This document shows positions 1 to 6,802 of a DNA stretch of 10,912 bases, piece by piece (the stretch's first letter is position 1; each line of letters opens with the position of its first letter). The stretch comes from Actinomycetota bacterium (lineage in GTDB: Bacteria > Actinomycetota > Actinomycetes > Nanopelagicales > Nanopelagicaceae). The DNA lies in the NCBI GenBank assembly GCA_010028225.1, contig RGOY01000030.1, positions 1-10,912 on the forward strand. The letters are read 5' to 3'. The position numbers and the translations under genes were made by a program. The notes below the pieces were generated by a model that did not search any database, had not been told where the DNA came from, and was given only the letters and a program-made list of their open reading frames with translations.

Positions 1-478
1 CGGCAGAGACCAATGTGTCGCGATTGGCAACATGTGCCATTTCATGTGCAACAACGCCTTGTAACTCCTCACGGTCCATTGACTCCAAGATTCCTGTAGT
101 AAATGCAATCAACGCATGGTCTGGATCTCGACCAGTTGCAAAGGCGTTCGGGGCGGGATCAACGACTATTGCAACCTTTGGCATTGGAAGTCCTGAGGCG
201 AGACAAACTTCTTGAACCAGATCAAAAAGACGCGGATTATCACTCTCACTAATGATTCGTGCGCCCGTCATACGCACTACTAACTTGTCAGATGCGTAGT
301 AGGAGCCCCAAACGGTAATCAGAGAGATGACGACGGCTATTGGAATCACTCCAACGCCACCACCACCGAAGTAACTCATCGCCGAATAACTGACTACCCA
401 GATCAATACACCGAATGCGAGAAGTAGCAAGATGGTTTTGCGTCGATTGGCGCTTTGGAGCGCACGAAATGATGTCAT
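1..478 (-). CDS. htpX: HtpX-like M48 membrane zinc metalloprotease, N-terminal 159 residues (cut by window edge)
   Basis: Membrane-bound metallopeptidase of family M48, whose members degrade misfolded membrane proteins. The visible part has a short cytoplasmic start, two hydrophobic segments at about residues 16-35 and 43-62, and the zinc-binding HEMAH motif at residues 145-149, where E146 is the expected general base. The stretch before it (NAFATGR near 111-117, FTTGILE near 126-132) is typical of HtpX. The reading frame runs off the left edge, so the third zinc ligand and the C-terminal membrane segments are not seen. The ATG at 478 follows the lemA stop by nine bases. No clear Shine-Dalgarno is visible, so translation is probably coupled to lemA. 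lemA-htpX pairing is common in bacteria and supports the call. Confidence 0.9.
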   Translation of the reverse strand, partial: MTSFRALQSANRRKTILLLLAFGVLIWVVSYSAMSYFGGGGVGVIPIAVVISLITVWGSYYASDKLVVRMTGARIISESDNPRLFDLVQEVCLASGLPMPKVAIVVDPAPNAFATGRDPDHALIAFTTGILESMDREELQGVVAHEMAHVANRDTLVSA

Positions 479-487
479 CGAAGCAAA

Positions 488-1039
488 CTAGAACGAGACT
501 TTTGGTGCGTTTCGCGTTGTCGGATCATCAACTTCATAGAACTCGCGCTCACCGACTTTCGCAAGGGGAGCGAAGAACGATGAGGGAATCGTCTTCACTG
601 CGGTATTGAGAGTTCGAACTGAGTCGTTATAGAACTGACGCGCGAAGGCAACCTTATTCTCGGTGGTAGAGAGTTCTTCTTGGAGTTGGATGAAATTAGC
701 TGAAGCTTTGAGATCGGGGTATGCCTCAGCCACAGCAAAGAGTTGGCGAAGGGCGCTAGTAAGCATGTTATCTGCCGCTGCTACATCATGAACACCAGTG
801 GCGCTATTGGACTTTGCCCTGGCCTCAGTCACTCGCTCAAACGCTTCACGTTCATGCGAGGCATATCCCTTCACAGTCTCAACGAGATTTGGGATCAAGT
901 CTGCTCGTCGCTTTAACTGCACTTCAATCTGAGCGAAGGCCTCATCAACGCCGATATTGAGGCGAATTAATTTGTTGTACTGAGAGATGAGGTAGAAGGC
1001 GATGAGCGCAACTACACCGAGTCCGATGATGATTTCCAT
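488..1039 (-). CDS. lemA: LemA family membrane-anchored protein
   Basis: Small membrane-anchored helical protein of the LemA family, 183 residues, close to the usual size. There is one N-terminal membrane helix (about residues 3-19) followed by YNKL at 21-24, as is typical of the family. A long helical domain carries the signature AYPDLKAS at 106-113 and ENKVAFARQFYND at 127-139. The molecular role of LemA is not settled; it is often encoded beside htpX, as here. I chose the ATG at 1039 because GAGGAG lies about six bases upstream. An in-frame ATG at 1063 would put that ribosome site inside the coding region and add eight hydrophilic residues before the membrane helix. The stop is in the same frame as the htpX start, separated by three codons. 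Confidence 0.93.
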   Translation of the reverse strand: MEIIIGLGVVALIAFYLISQYNKLIRLNIGVDEAFAQIEVQLKRRADLIPNLVETVKGYASHEREAFERVTEARAKSNSATGVHDVAAADNMLTSALRQLFAVAEAYPDLKASANFIQLQEELSTTENKVAFARQFYNDSVRTLNTAVKTIPSSFFAPLAKVGEREFYEVDDPTTRNAPKVSF

Positions 1040-1079
1040 AGTTAACTCCTCAACGCTTTCCACTCAAAGAATATTTCAG

Positions 1080-1095
1080 GTCGCCCGAAGGTGAC
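1080..1095 (-). terminator. Small hairpin with UUCG loop between dcd and lemA (possible weak terminator)
   Basis: On the minus strand GUCACC-UUCG-GGCGAC forms a six-position stem with one A-C mismatch and a C(UUCG)G tetraloop, 17 bases after the dcd stop. It is followed by AUAUUCUUUG rather than a clean U run, so it may be a leaky terminator or an mRNA-stabilising hairpin. The stem is short, so it could be chance. Confidence 0.25.
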
Positions 1096-1111
1096 TGGAC
1101 TCGAAAGGGTG

Positions 1112-1690
1112 CTAACGAATCTTAGTCTTGTGGAAGTTAAGCCAAGATTTGCTTGGCGTTGGTCCTCGTTGCCCTTGATAGCGCGAACCATAGATGGCGG
1201 AGCCGTATGGATGCTCAGCGTTTGATGAGAGTTTGAAGAGACAGAGTTGGCCAATCTTCATTCCAGGAAAGAGTTTGACTGGAAGGTTCGCGACATTGGA
1301 AAGTTCCAGAGTTATATGCCCGGAAAATCCAGGATCAATAAATCCCGCAGTCGAATGTGTCAGTAGGCCAAGGCGCCCGAGCGAGGACTTGCCCTCGAGT
1401 CGTCCCGCAATATCGTGTGGCAAGGTGATTACTTCGTAAGTGCTGGCGAGCACGAACTCTCCTGGGTGAAGGATGAAATGTTCATCCGCGCCAACCTCGA
1501 CTTCGCGGGTCAGATCAGGTTGTTCGGTCGAAGGGTCGATCTCGGAATAGCGATGGTTCTCGAAGACTCGAAAGAATCGGTCGAGTCGGACATCTACCGA
1601 GGAGGGCTGGACCATCTCCACTTGAAATGGATCGATCCCCACGCGACCTGATGCAACTTCACTCTTGATATCTCGGTCGCTGAGCAACAT
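1112..1690 (-). CDS. dcd: dCTP deaminase, probably bifunctional dCTP deaminase/dUTPase
   Basis: Cytosolic pyrimidine nucleotide enzyme. The family deaminates dCTP, and the actinobacterial form also hydrolyses the resulting dUTP, giving dUMP for thymidylate synthesis. The protein has 192 residues, near the 190 of the Mycobacterium tuberculosis enzyme. Key residues fall at the positions I recall for that enzyme: S102 and R106 in KSSLGRLGL, T111/H112 and A115 in THSTAGFIDPGF, and catalytic E129 in ITLELSN. The C-terminal lid motif YQGQRGPTPS (171-180) is intact. The small A115 and the HST segment are what mark the bifunctional type; plain enterobacterial Dcd differs there. The ATG at 1690 has AAAGGTAGG upstream at slightly long spacing. 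The gene diverges from the tRNA-Gly gene. Deaminase function is firm; the second activity is inferred from residues. Confidence 0.95.
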   Translation of the reverse strand: MLLSDRDIKSEVASGRVGIDPFQVEMVQPSSVDVRLDRFFRVFENHRYSEIDPSTEQPDLTREVEVGADEHFILHPGEFVLASTYEVITLPHDIAGRLEGKSSLGRLGLLTHSTAGFIDPGFSGHITLELSNVANLPVKLFPGMKIGQLCLFKLSSNAEHPYGSAIYGSRYQGQRGPTPSKSWLNFHKTKIR

Positions 1691-1692
1691 GG

Positions 1693-1721
1693 TTGGCGAA
1701 CCTACCTTTCACACCTATTCT
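1693..1721 (+). promoter_or_regulatory. Candidate promoter of tRNA-Gly
   Basis: TTGGCG at 1693-1698 and TATTCT at 1716-1721 are separated by 17 bases, each matching four of six consensus positions. The predicted start near 1728 would leave a leader of about ten bases before the tRNA. It overlaps the region just upstream of the divergent dcd start. Confidence 0.35.
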
Positions 1722-1737
1722 TTGACCACTCCCACAC

Positions 1738-1811
1738 GCGGGCGTAGTGAAATGGCATCACGTCAGCTTCCCAAGCTGACAGCGCGGGTTCGATTCCCGT
1801 CGCCCGCTCCA
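1738..1811 (+). tRNA. tRNA-Gly (anticodon CCC)
   Basis: A complete 74-base cloverleaf with encoded CCA. The acceptor stem GCGGGCG (1738-1744) pairs perfectly with CGCCCGC (1801-1807). The anticodon stem TCAGC/GCTGA (1763-1767/1775-1779) closes a seven-base loop TTCCCAA, so the anticodon at 1770-1772 is CCC, reading GGG. The T arm contains GGTTCGATTCCC. The discriminator is T1808, followed by CCA 1809-1811. A G or C clamp elsewhere and a normal D arm (GTGAAATGGCATCAC) make this a standard elongator tRNA. It stands alone between dcd and the acyl-CoA dehydrogenase remnant, with no visible intrinsic terminator. Confidence 0.96.
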
Positions 1812-1867
1812 CAGCCGCTCTGCGAGCCCATCTTGCGTAAGTTACTCCTCGGTAGCATTCTTTGCCC

Positions 1868-3614
1868 ATGAGCCATTACCGCGCAAATCTCAAAGATATC
1901 GAGTTCTGTCTTTTTGACCTCCTTGGTCGTGACTCGATCCTCGGCAAATCCATCTACGCAGATCTCGATCGAGAGACTGCGATGGGGATGTTAGAAGAGA
2001 TGAAGCGATTGACTGAAAATGATCTCGCCGCATCCTTCGTCGAAGGAGATCGAGTTGGCGCGATACTCGACAAAGCAACAGGTGATGTAACACTTCCAGA
2101 GAGTTTCAAGAAATCTTACAAAGCTTATATCGATGGCGACTGGGGAAAGATTGATGTACCTGTAGAACTCGGTGGAACATTGATACCTCCATCAGTTCGC
2201 TGGGCGATTGCAGAGATGGTCCTCGGTTCAAATCCTGGAGTGCATCTCTACTCTTCTGGTTTTGCTTTCTCACATGTCGCTTACATGCTCGGGACTGATT
2301 ATCAAAAGAAGATTGCAAAGTTCATGGTTGATCGCGCATGGGGCGCGACGATGATGCTTACTGAACCAGATGCAGGATCGGATGTCGGCGCTGGAAGAAG
2401 TAAGGCTGTGAAACAAAGTGATGGGACTTGGCACATCACCGGAACGAAGCGCTTCATCACTTCAGGTGATGGCGATATCTACGAAAACATCATCCACTTC
2501 GTCTTGGCTCGTCCAGAAGGACACGGCCCTGGAACAAAAGGTCTCTCACTCTTTCTCATCCCTAAGTTTCATTTCGATTTGGAATCCGGAGCAATCGGAA
2601 AGCGCAACGGTGTCTATGTCACCAACATCGAGAGCAAGATGGGGCTCAATATCTCTGCTACATGCGAGATGAATCTCGGTGAGAAAGAGCCTGCCGTGGG
2701 CTATCTCTTGGGCGAAGTCCATCTCGGCTGGCTATCGAAATGCCTTGGAATATGCCAAGACTCGAGTGCAAGGCCCCGATATGACAACAATGACTGATAA
2801 ATCAAGTCCCAGAGTTCGCATCATCTCCCACCCTGATGTCCGCCGATCGCTCATGGTCCAGAAGGCTTACTCAGAAGGAATGCGAGCGCTCGTCCTCTAC
2901 ACCGCATCTATTCAAGATGCGATAGCAATGGGAAGAGCTGATGGAATGGCTGAGGATGAATTGAAATCTCTCGATGCACTTAATGATCTCTTGCTACCTA
3001 TTGTTAAAGGTTATGGCAGTGAGAAGTCTTGGGTTCTCCTCGGAACTGAGTCACTTCAGACATTTGGCGGATCTGGTTTCACTATGGATTGGCCGCTTGA
3101 GCAGTACGTCCGTGATGCAAAGATCGACACGCTCTATGAAGGTACAACAGCAATCCAGGGATTAGATTTCTTCTTCCGAAAGATCGTCAAGGATCAAGGC
3201 AAGGCAATCGGAAAGATCTCGTCTGAGATGTCAGCTTTCGCAACCTCTGGTGGACTTTTGGCCGAAGAGAAGCAAGCATTCGGTAAGGCGTTACAAGAAG
3301 TTGGCACCATGATCTCTACCCTTGTCGGGCATGCAATGGCTTCACAAGAGAAAGTCACCGAGCTCTACAAAATTGGCCTCAATACATCGAGGTTACTGAT
3401 GGCGGTTGGTGATGTAGTAATTGCCTGGTTGCTATTGAGACAAGCAGAGATTGCAATGGGTCGACTCGATGGGAAAGATAAAGAGTTTTACGCCGGCAAA
3501 GTCGCAGCCGCGAAATACTTCGTCGCTCATGTCCTGCCCCACATCACTGCTGATCGGAAGATCCTTGAAGCAGAAGATGGCTCATTGATGGATTTAGCAG
3601 AGGCATCTTTCTAG
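1868..3614 (+). pseudogene. FadE-type acyl-CoA dehydrogenase, disrupted by internal deletion and frame change
   Basis: Flavoprotein that would catalyse the first oxidation of fatty-acid or related acyl-CoA degradation. It belongs to the long (about 600 residue) type with an extra N-terminal helix (SHYRANLKDIEF) and a C-terminal extension. The first frame runs from ATG 1868 through the FAD/substrate motif TEPDAGSD (residues 165-172) and WHITGTKRFITSGD to GEVH at 2711-2722. The homology then resumes in another frame with SAGYRNALEYAK from 2724 and continues to a stop at 3612-3614. It includes the catalytic glutamate in YEGTT (codon 3138-3140). About 25 residues that normally join these parts, a helical FAD-contact segment, are absent, so a simple frameshift does not explain it. 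Without repair the first frame adds 24 foreign residues and stops at 2797. TTG at 1862 is a less likely start. Alternative: an assembly error, because the rest is well preserved. Confidence 0.85.
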
Positions 3615-3690
3615 AGTCTTTCCAATTCTCGAAAAAGGCAGATCAGGAAGTAGAGGAAGAAGCTCGGCAAGTAACGGCTAGAGTTCTCGG

Positions 3691-4617
3691 GTGCTTCGAA
3701 ACCTCAAGGGCGAGATATTCCTTATTCTTGGGGCTATCTGCTTCGCCTTCAATGGCGTAGTAGCAAAGGTCGTCCTTGCCGAAGGCATGTCACCGTGGCG
3801 CCTGACCCAGGCAAGAAGTGGTGGCACCTTCATCATCTTGATTATTTTCTTCTTGCTCTTTAATCGAAGCTCACTCCCCGCAAAAAAGGGGGAGGTGAAG
3901 TGGTTGATCGCTTTTGGGTTTGTTGGCGTCATCTTGGTTCAAGCGCTCTATTTCGTGGCAATCAGCCGGATCTATCTTGGCACAGCGCTCCTCATCGAAT
4001 TCACTGCCCCTATCTGGATCCTGCTCTTCCTGAGATTCGTATTGAAAAAACAGGTAGATAAATTACTTTGGCTTGCACTTGCTCTCTCATTCTCAGGGCT
4101 CGTTGTCGTTGCGCAGGCTTGGAAAGGTTTAACTCTCGATGGAATCGGATTGATCGCCGCGTTTTTCGACTCGATTGCACTCGCTGCTTATTTCCTCTTG
4201 GCGGAGAAGATAGGAAAGACTCGATCAAGTGCGGCAATGATGGTCTGGGGTTTTGCAGTGGGAACTTTGGTTATGGCGATTTTCTTACCGCTGTGGGATT
4301 ACCCCACGCAATATCTCACGATGCAGATGCAACTACCCGGAGTCCTTTCGCAATTCTCGCTACCGGGATGGGTGCTAGTTCTTTGGGTGATTGTGATGGG
4401 GACTCTCGTTCCTTATCTTTTTGTGATCGGGGGTCTTCGCATCCTCTCTGCTTCGACCGCGAGTGTGATCGGCATCCTCGAGCCAGTATTAGCAAGTCTC
4501 TTTGCTTGGTGGTTGCTGAGCGAAGCACTCAACAACATCCAGGTCGCAGGTGCGATAGTTGTAGTAGTCGGTATTTATCTCGCTAATCGTGCTCGGGACA
4601 AGAGTCCACACATTTAA
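3691..4617 (+). CDS. EamA-domain (DMT superfamily) transporter
   Basis: Inner-membrane permease of the drug/metabolite transporter superfamily, 308 residues with about ten hydrophobic helices arranged as two EamA repeats (roughly residues 8-140 and 150-300). The first repeat begins GEIFLILGAICFAFNGVVAK and each half ends in a typical helix; the second contains GILEPVLASLFAWWLLSE, the usual EamA signature before the last helix. Family members export amino acids or other metabolites; the substrate cannot be told from sequence. The start is GTG 3691, with no strong ribosome site, so the exact start is less sure. It lies 76 bases after the acyl-CoA dehydrogenase remnant, possibly co-transcribed. 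Its stop overlaps the stop of the convergent SbtA-like gene by four bases. Confidence 0.9.
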   Translation: MLRNLKGEIFLILGAICFAFNGVVAKVVLAEGMSPWRLTQARSGGTFIILIIFFLLFNRSSLPAKKGEVKWLIAFGFVGVILVQALYFVAISRIYLGTALLIEFTAPIWILLFLRFVLKKQVDKLLWLALALSFSGLVVVAQAWKGLTLDGIGLIAAFFDSIALAAYFLLAEKIGKTRSSAAMMVWGFAVGTLVMAIFLPLWDYPTQYLTMQMQLPGVLSQFSLPGWVLVLWVIVMGTLVPYLFVIGGLRILSASTASVIGILEPVLASLFAWWLLSEALNNIQVAGAIVVVVGIYLANRARDKSPHI

Positions 4618-5585
4618 AGACCGTGAATGAACTTTGAAATCTCCAAGTAAATCGGAATACCTAGCAAAAGATTAAATGGGAATGTGATTCCGATACTAGA
4701 GATCAAGGCAAGTGATGCATTTGCCTTTGGCATTGCGACAGAGACCGCTGCTGGCGCAGCAATGTAGGAAGCGCTTGCCGCCAATAAGGCAAGAATTGCG
4801 GAACCACCGACAGATAACCCCGTCATAGTTCCAACAACTGCACCAATCGTTCCTGCAAGAAGCGGGAATGAAACACCAAAGAAGACGACTGGAAGCCCTA
4901 CTCGTTTAATCTCTATCCAATTGTTTCCTGCAAGGAATCCAAGATGAAGCAGGAAGAGAACCAAAATTCCATTCTGAAGATCTACAAAGAATGGGGCAAC
5001 TTTGTCGTAACCAGCATCGCTTGTAATCGCCCCAACCAGGAGTCCTCCTGCGAGGAGCAACACCGTCTTGCCCAGAAGAACTTCCAGAAGAGTGGCCCGC
5101 CATGGAACCTTAACTTCGTTATGTCTGGTGCCGAGATAGATGCCGACAATCAATCCCGGGATCTCAAGGAGAGTAAGGAGTGCGGTGGCAAATCCTTCTA
5201 CCTCAATCAAGTTATTCTCAAGAAAGAGCAATCCCGCCGAGAAGGTGACAAGTGATGTGGACCCATAGTGAGCTGCAAGCGCTCCTCGATCAAGAGCAGA
5301 GAGCGCTCTGATCCATTTCAACGTAAAGAATGCAATAACCGGTATCAGAAGTCCGATTGCAATCGTCCCAACTGCAGGGAGAAGAAATTCTTCGAGTGAG
5401 ACACCATGAAGTGCATGTCCGCCTTTAAGTCCTATTCCAAGTAGTAAGTAGATGGAGATGATCTGATAGATCGGGTCTGGAAGCCGAACATCACTCTTGA
5501 TTCGAGCCGCGAGAAAGCCAAAGGCAAAAACAAGGACTGCGACCGAGGTCAGATTGGAGACGGCTACTTCCAAGGAGCTAGACAT
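4614..5585 (-). CDS. SbtA-like sodium-dependent bicarbonate transporter (Sbt_1/DUF897 family)
   Basis: Membrane permease of the SbtA family, which in cyanobacteria imports bicarbonate with sodium. The protein has 323 residues with about ten hydrophobic helices in two inverted halves. Family marks are AHYGSTSLVTF at 105-115, ASASYIAAPAA at 270-280 and FPFNLLLGIPIY at 302-313. It is shorter than cyanobacterial SbtA (about 370 residues), mainly through a short central loop (GTRHNEVKVPWR near 152-163). No PII-like SbtB gene is adjacent; the divergent neighbour is a winged-helix regulator. In a heterotroph such a carrier could supply bicarbonate for anaplerotic carboxylation, which is inference. 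ATG 5585 lacks a Shine-Dalgarno and sits eight bases after a TATACT -10, so the mRNA is probably leaderless or nearly so. Confidence 0.88.
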   Translation of the reverse strand: MSSSLEVAVSNLTSVAVLVFAFGFLAARIKSDVRLPDPIYQIISIYLLLGIGLKGGHALHGVSLEEFLLPAVGTIAIGLLIPVIAFFTLKWIRALSALDRGALAAHYGSTSLVTFSAGLLFLENNLIEVEGFATALLTLLEIPGLIVGIYLGTRHNEVKVPWRATLLEVLLGKTVLLLAGGLLVGAITSDAGYDKVAPFFVDLQNGILVLFLLHLGFLAGNNWIEIKRVGLPVVFFGVSFPLLAGTIGAVVGTMTGLSVGGSAILALLAASASYIAAPAAVSVAMPKANASLALISSIGITFPFNLLLGIPIYLEISKFIHGL

Positions 5586-5593
5586 GAGTTATC

Positions 5594-5622
5594 AGTATAC
5601 ATGTCTTTTTTTTCATGTCTAA
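5594..5622 (-). promoter_or_regulatory. Promoter of the SbtA-like gene
   Basis: On the minus strand TTAGAC (5622-5617) and TATACT (5599-5594) are separated by exactly 17 bases, a good sigma-70-type arrangement. Transcription would begin around 5587-5585, at or within two bases of the start codon, matching the absence of a ribosome binding site. The -35 overlaps the central CATGT box of the operator array, and another box abuts the -10. Confidence 0.6.
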
Positions 5623-5633
5623 TTCTACATGTA
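5599..5633. promoter_or_regulatory. Three-box palindromic operator in a divergent promoter
   Basis: Three copies of a self-complementary box, ACATGT (5599-5604), TCATGT (5613-5618) and ACATGT (5627-5632), have CATG cores exactly 14 bp apart (5600, 5614, 5628). The outer boxes directly abut the two divergent -10 elements (5594-5599 and 5632-5637). The whole array is centred at 5615.5, the midpoint between the two -10s. A bound protein would block both promoters, so this is a likely operator for the adjacent winged-helix protein. Binding is inferred, not shown. Confidence 0.6.
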
Positions 5634-5637
5634 TTAT
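5632..5637 (+). promoter_or_regulatory. -10 element of the winged-helix regulator gene
   Basis: TATTAT lies six bases before GTG 5644, so transcription would start at the initiation codon itself (leaderless mRNA, frequent in actinobacteria). The region 17 bases upstream is TTTTTC, a poor -35, so activity may be low or depend on an activator. This element decides the choice of GTG 5644 over ATG 5629. Confidence 0.5.
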
Positions 5638-5643
5638 TCTCTT

Positions 5644-5949
5644 GTGCCGAAGGCAAAGCGAGCTCCTGATGATGCAGTGCGGGACTGGACCTTCCTCTCA
5701 AACCACGGTCATGTTCTGATTCATGTGAGTAAGACTCCTGACGCAAGGGTTCGTGACATTGCCGAATCTGTTGGGATTACCGAACGAACAGTTCTCGGAA
5801 TAATCTTTGATCTTGAGGAAGCCGGTTATCTCGTCATTGAAAGATTTGGGCGAAGGAATCACTACAGGGTCAACTCTCGACTTCGCTTTCGCCATCCGCT
5901 CGAAGCAAACAGGCCTATCTCTTCTCTCCTTCGAATCTTTCAAGAGTAG
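5644..5949 (+). CDS. Small winged-helix transcriptional regulator
   Basis: DNA-binding protein of about 101 residues consisting of little more than one winged-helix domain. A first helix (WTFLSNHGHVLIHVSK, about 15-30) is followed by the helix-turn-helix RVRDIAESVGITERTVLGII (35-54) and a wing with basic tip FGRRNHYRV (68-76). A short C-terminal helix (SSLLRIFQE) could mediate dimerisation. It resembles MarR/ArsR-like single-domain regulators; no metal-binding cysteines are present, so metal sensing is unlikely. It diverges from the SbtA-like gene across a 58-bp promoter with a symmetric three-box operator, suggesting that it represses both. GTG 5644 fits a leaderless start; ATG 5629 would place the -10 inside the gene. 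The DUF6671 gene follows 12 bases after its stop, so they form an operon. Confidence 0.85.
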   Translation: MPKAKRAPDDAVRDWTFLSNHGHVLIHVSKTPDARVRDIAESVGITERTVLGIIFDLEEAGYLVIERFGRRNHYRVNSRLRFRHPLEANRPISSLLRIFQE

Positions 5950-5961
5950 TTGGAGTTGGCG

Positions 5962-6801
5962 ATGGGCTCGTTCAATCGACAAGTCGCACTTCCTACGCTT
6001 CATCAGAAAGGATCGCTCATTGCTCCAATTTTCTATGAGGTCCTTGGAGTTGAAGTTATTGAGATTGCTATAGATACAGATCAATTCGGAACCTTCGCAG
6101 GGGATATCGAACGAAGCAGATCACCGCTCGATTCGGCAAAGGCAAAGGCTCGCCTGGCGCTAGAGGTAAGTGGTCTTGATGCTGCAGTTGCATCCGAGGG
6201 ATCAATTGGTCCTGATTTCGAGATTCCATTCGTTACCTCGGATGTCGAAACACTTGTTTATCTTGATAAAAGGGAGGGTGTTGAGATCGATGAATCCTTC
6301 AAATCTTTCGATATTCTCGCTCTTTTGCATACTTTCGAGGGCAGGCATGGCCTTGAAGAATTCTTGGTAAAGGCAGATTTTCCGAGGCATCAACTCATTG
6401 TGAAATGTATGGGGCCAGATGGATTGCTTGTGGAGAAAGGCATCAAAGAGCGGGCGCACCTTGAGTATGTGATTAAACGTTTTCAAGATCTTAAGACCGG
6501 GGATGAGATAACCATTGAAAGTGACTTGCGAGCACATGCCTCACCTACAAGACAGAAGAACATAAAAGCGGTAGCGAAAATTCTTGCTCAGAGAATTGCC
6601 TCCCGTTGCCCAATTTGTAACAAGAGTGGTTTTGGTCGACGAAGTTGGAAGCGTGGCCTATTTTGCAGCGATTGCGGCGGTTTCAATGAAGAGGCAATTC
6701 GTTCAGAGTATCTAAATTGCCCAAGTTGTGAATATCGTCATGAAGGCAAAGTAATCAATGCCTCAATTGAGGCAAGACATTGCATATTCTGTAACCCATG
6801 A
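5962..6801 (+). CDS. DUF6671-like protein with C-terminal double zinc ribbon
   Basis: Protein of 279 residues that I recognise as resembling the uncharacterised DUF6671 family. The N-terminal half holds HQKGSLIAPIF (14-24), DTDQFGTFAGDI (38-49), a KAKARLALEVSGL segment (60-72) and ASEGSIGPD (77-85). The middle has the family-like motif ESDLRAHASPTR (186-197). The C-terminal part has four CxxC knuckles (C216/C219, C235/C238, C253/C256, C274/C277), enough to hold two zinc ions, as in nucleic-acid-binding ribbons. There is no signal peptide or membrane segment, so it is likely cytosolic. ATG 5962 has GGAG six bases upstream; the in-frame TTG 5950 is less likely. It is co-transcribed with the winged-helix gene and ends one base before the convergent dnaB stop. 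Function is unknown; the N-terminal pattern loosely recalls HAM1-type nucleotide pyrophosphatases (see findings). Confidence 0.85.
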   Translation: MGSFNRQVALPTLHQKGSLIAPIFYEVLGVEVIEIAIDTDQFGTFAGDIERSRSPLDSAKAKARLALEVSGLDAAVASEGSIGPDFEIPFVTSDVETLVYLDKREGVEIDESFKSFDILALLHTFEGRHGLEEFLVKADFPRHQLIVKCMGPDGLLVEKGIKERAHLEYVIKRFQDLKTGDEITIESDLRAHASPTRQKNIKAVAKILAQRIASRCPICNKSGFGRRSWKRGLFCSDCGGFNEEAIRSEYLNCPSCEYRHEGKVINASIEARHCIFCNP

Positions 6802-6802
6802 A

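Noticed and set aside
1080..1095. Strong terminator between dcd and lemA
   Set aside because: The stem has a mismatch and there is no proper U run; it is kept only as a weak candidate.
2679..2797. Programmed frameshift in the acyl-CoA dehydrogenase
   Set aside because: About 25 family residues are missing at the join and there is no slippery heptamer, so a deletion explains it better.
4068..4586. 172-codon open frame on the plus strand
   Set aside because: It overlaps the EamA gene in another frame and its translation has no recognisable domain; the EamA frame has clear membrane helices.
5582..5587. Fourth CATG box over the sbtA start codon
   Set aside because: It is 17 bp, not 14 bp, from its neighbour and is made by the ATG itself, so it is probably chance.
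1738..6801. Possible genomic island next to tRNA-Gly, carrying the genes up to dnaB
   Set aside because: No integrase, transposase or copy of the tRNA 3' end was seen in the window, and codon and base use look like the neighbours.
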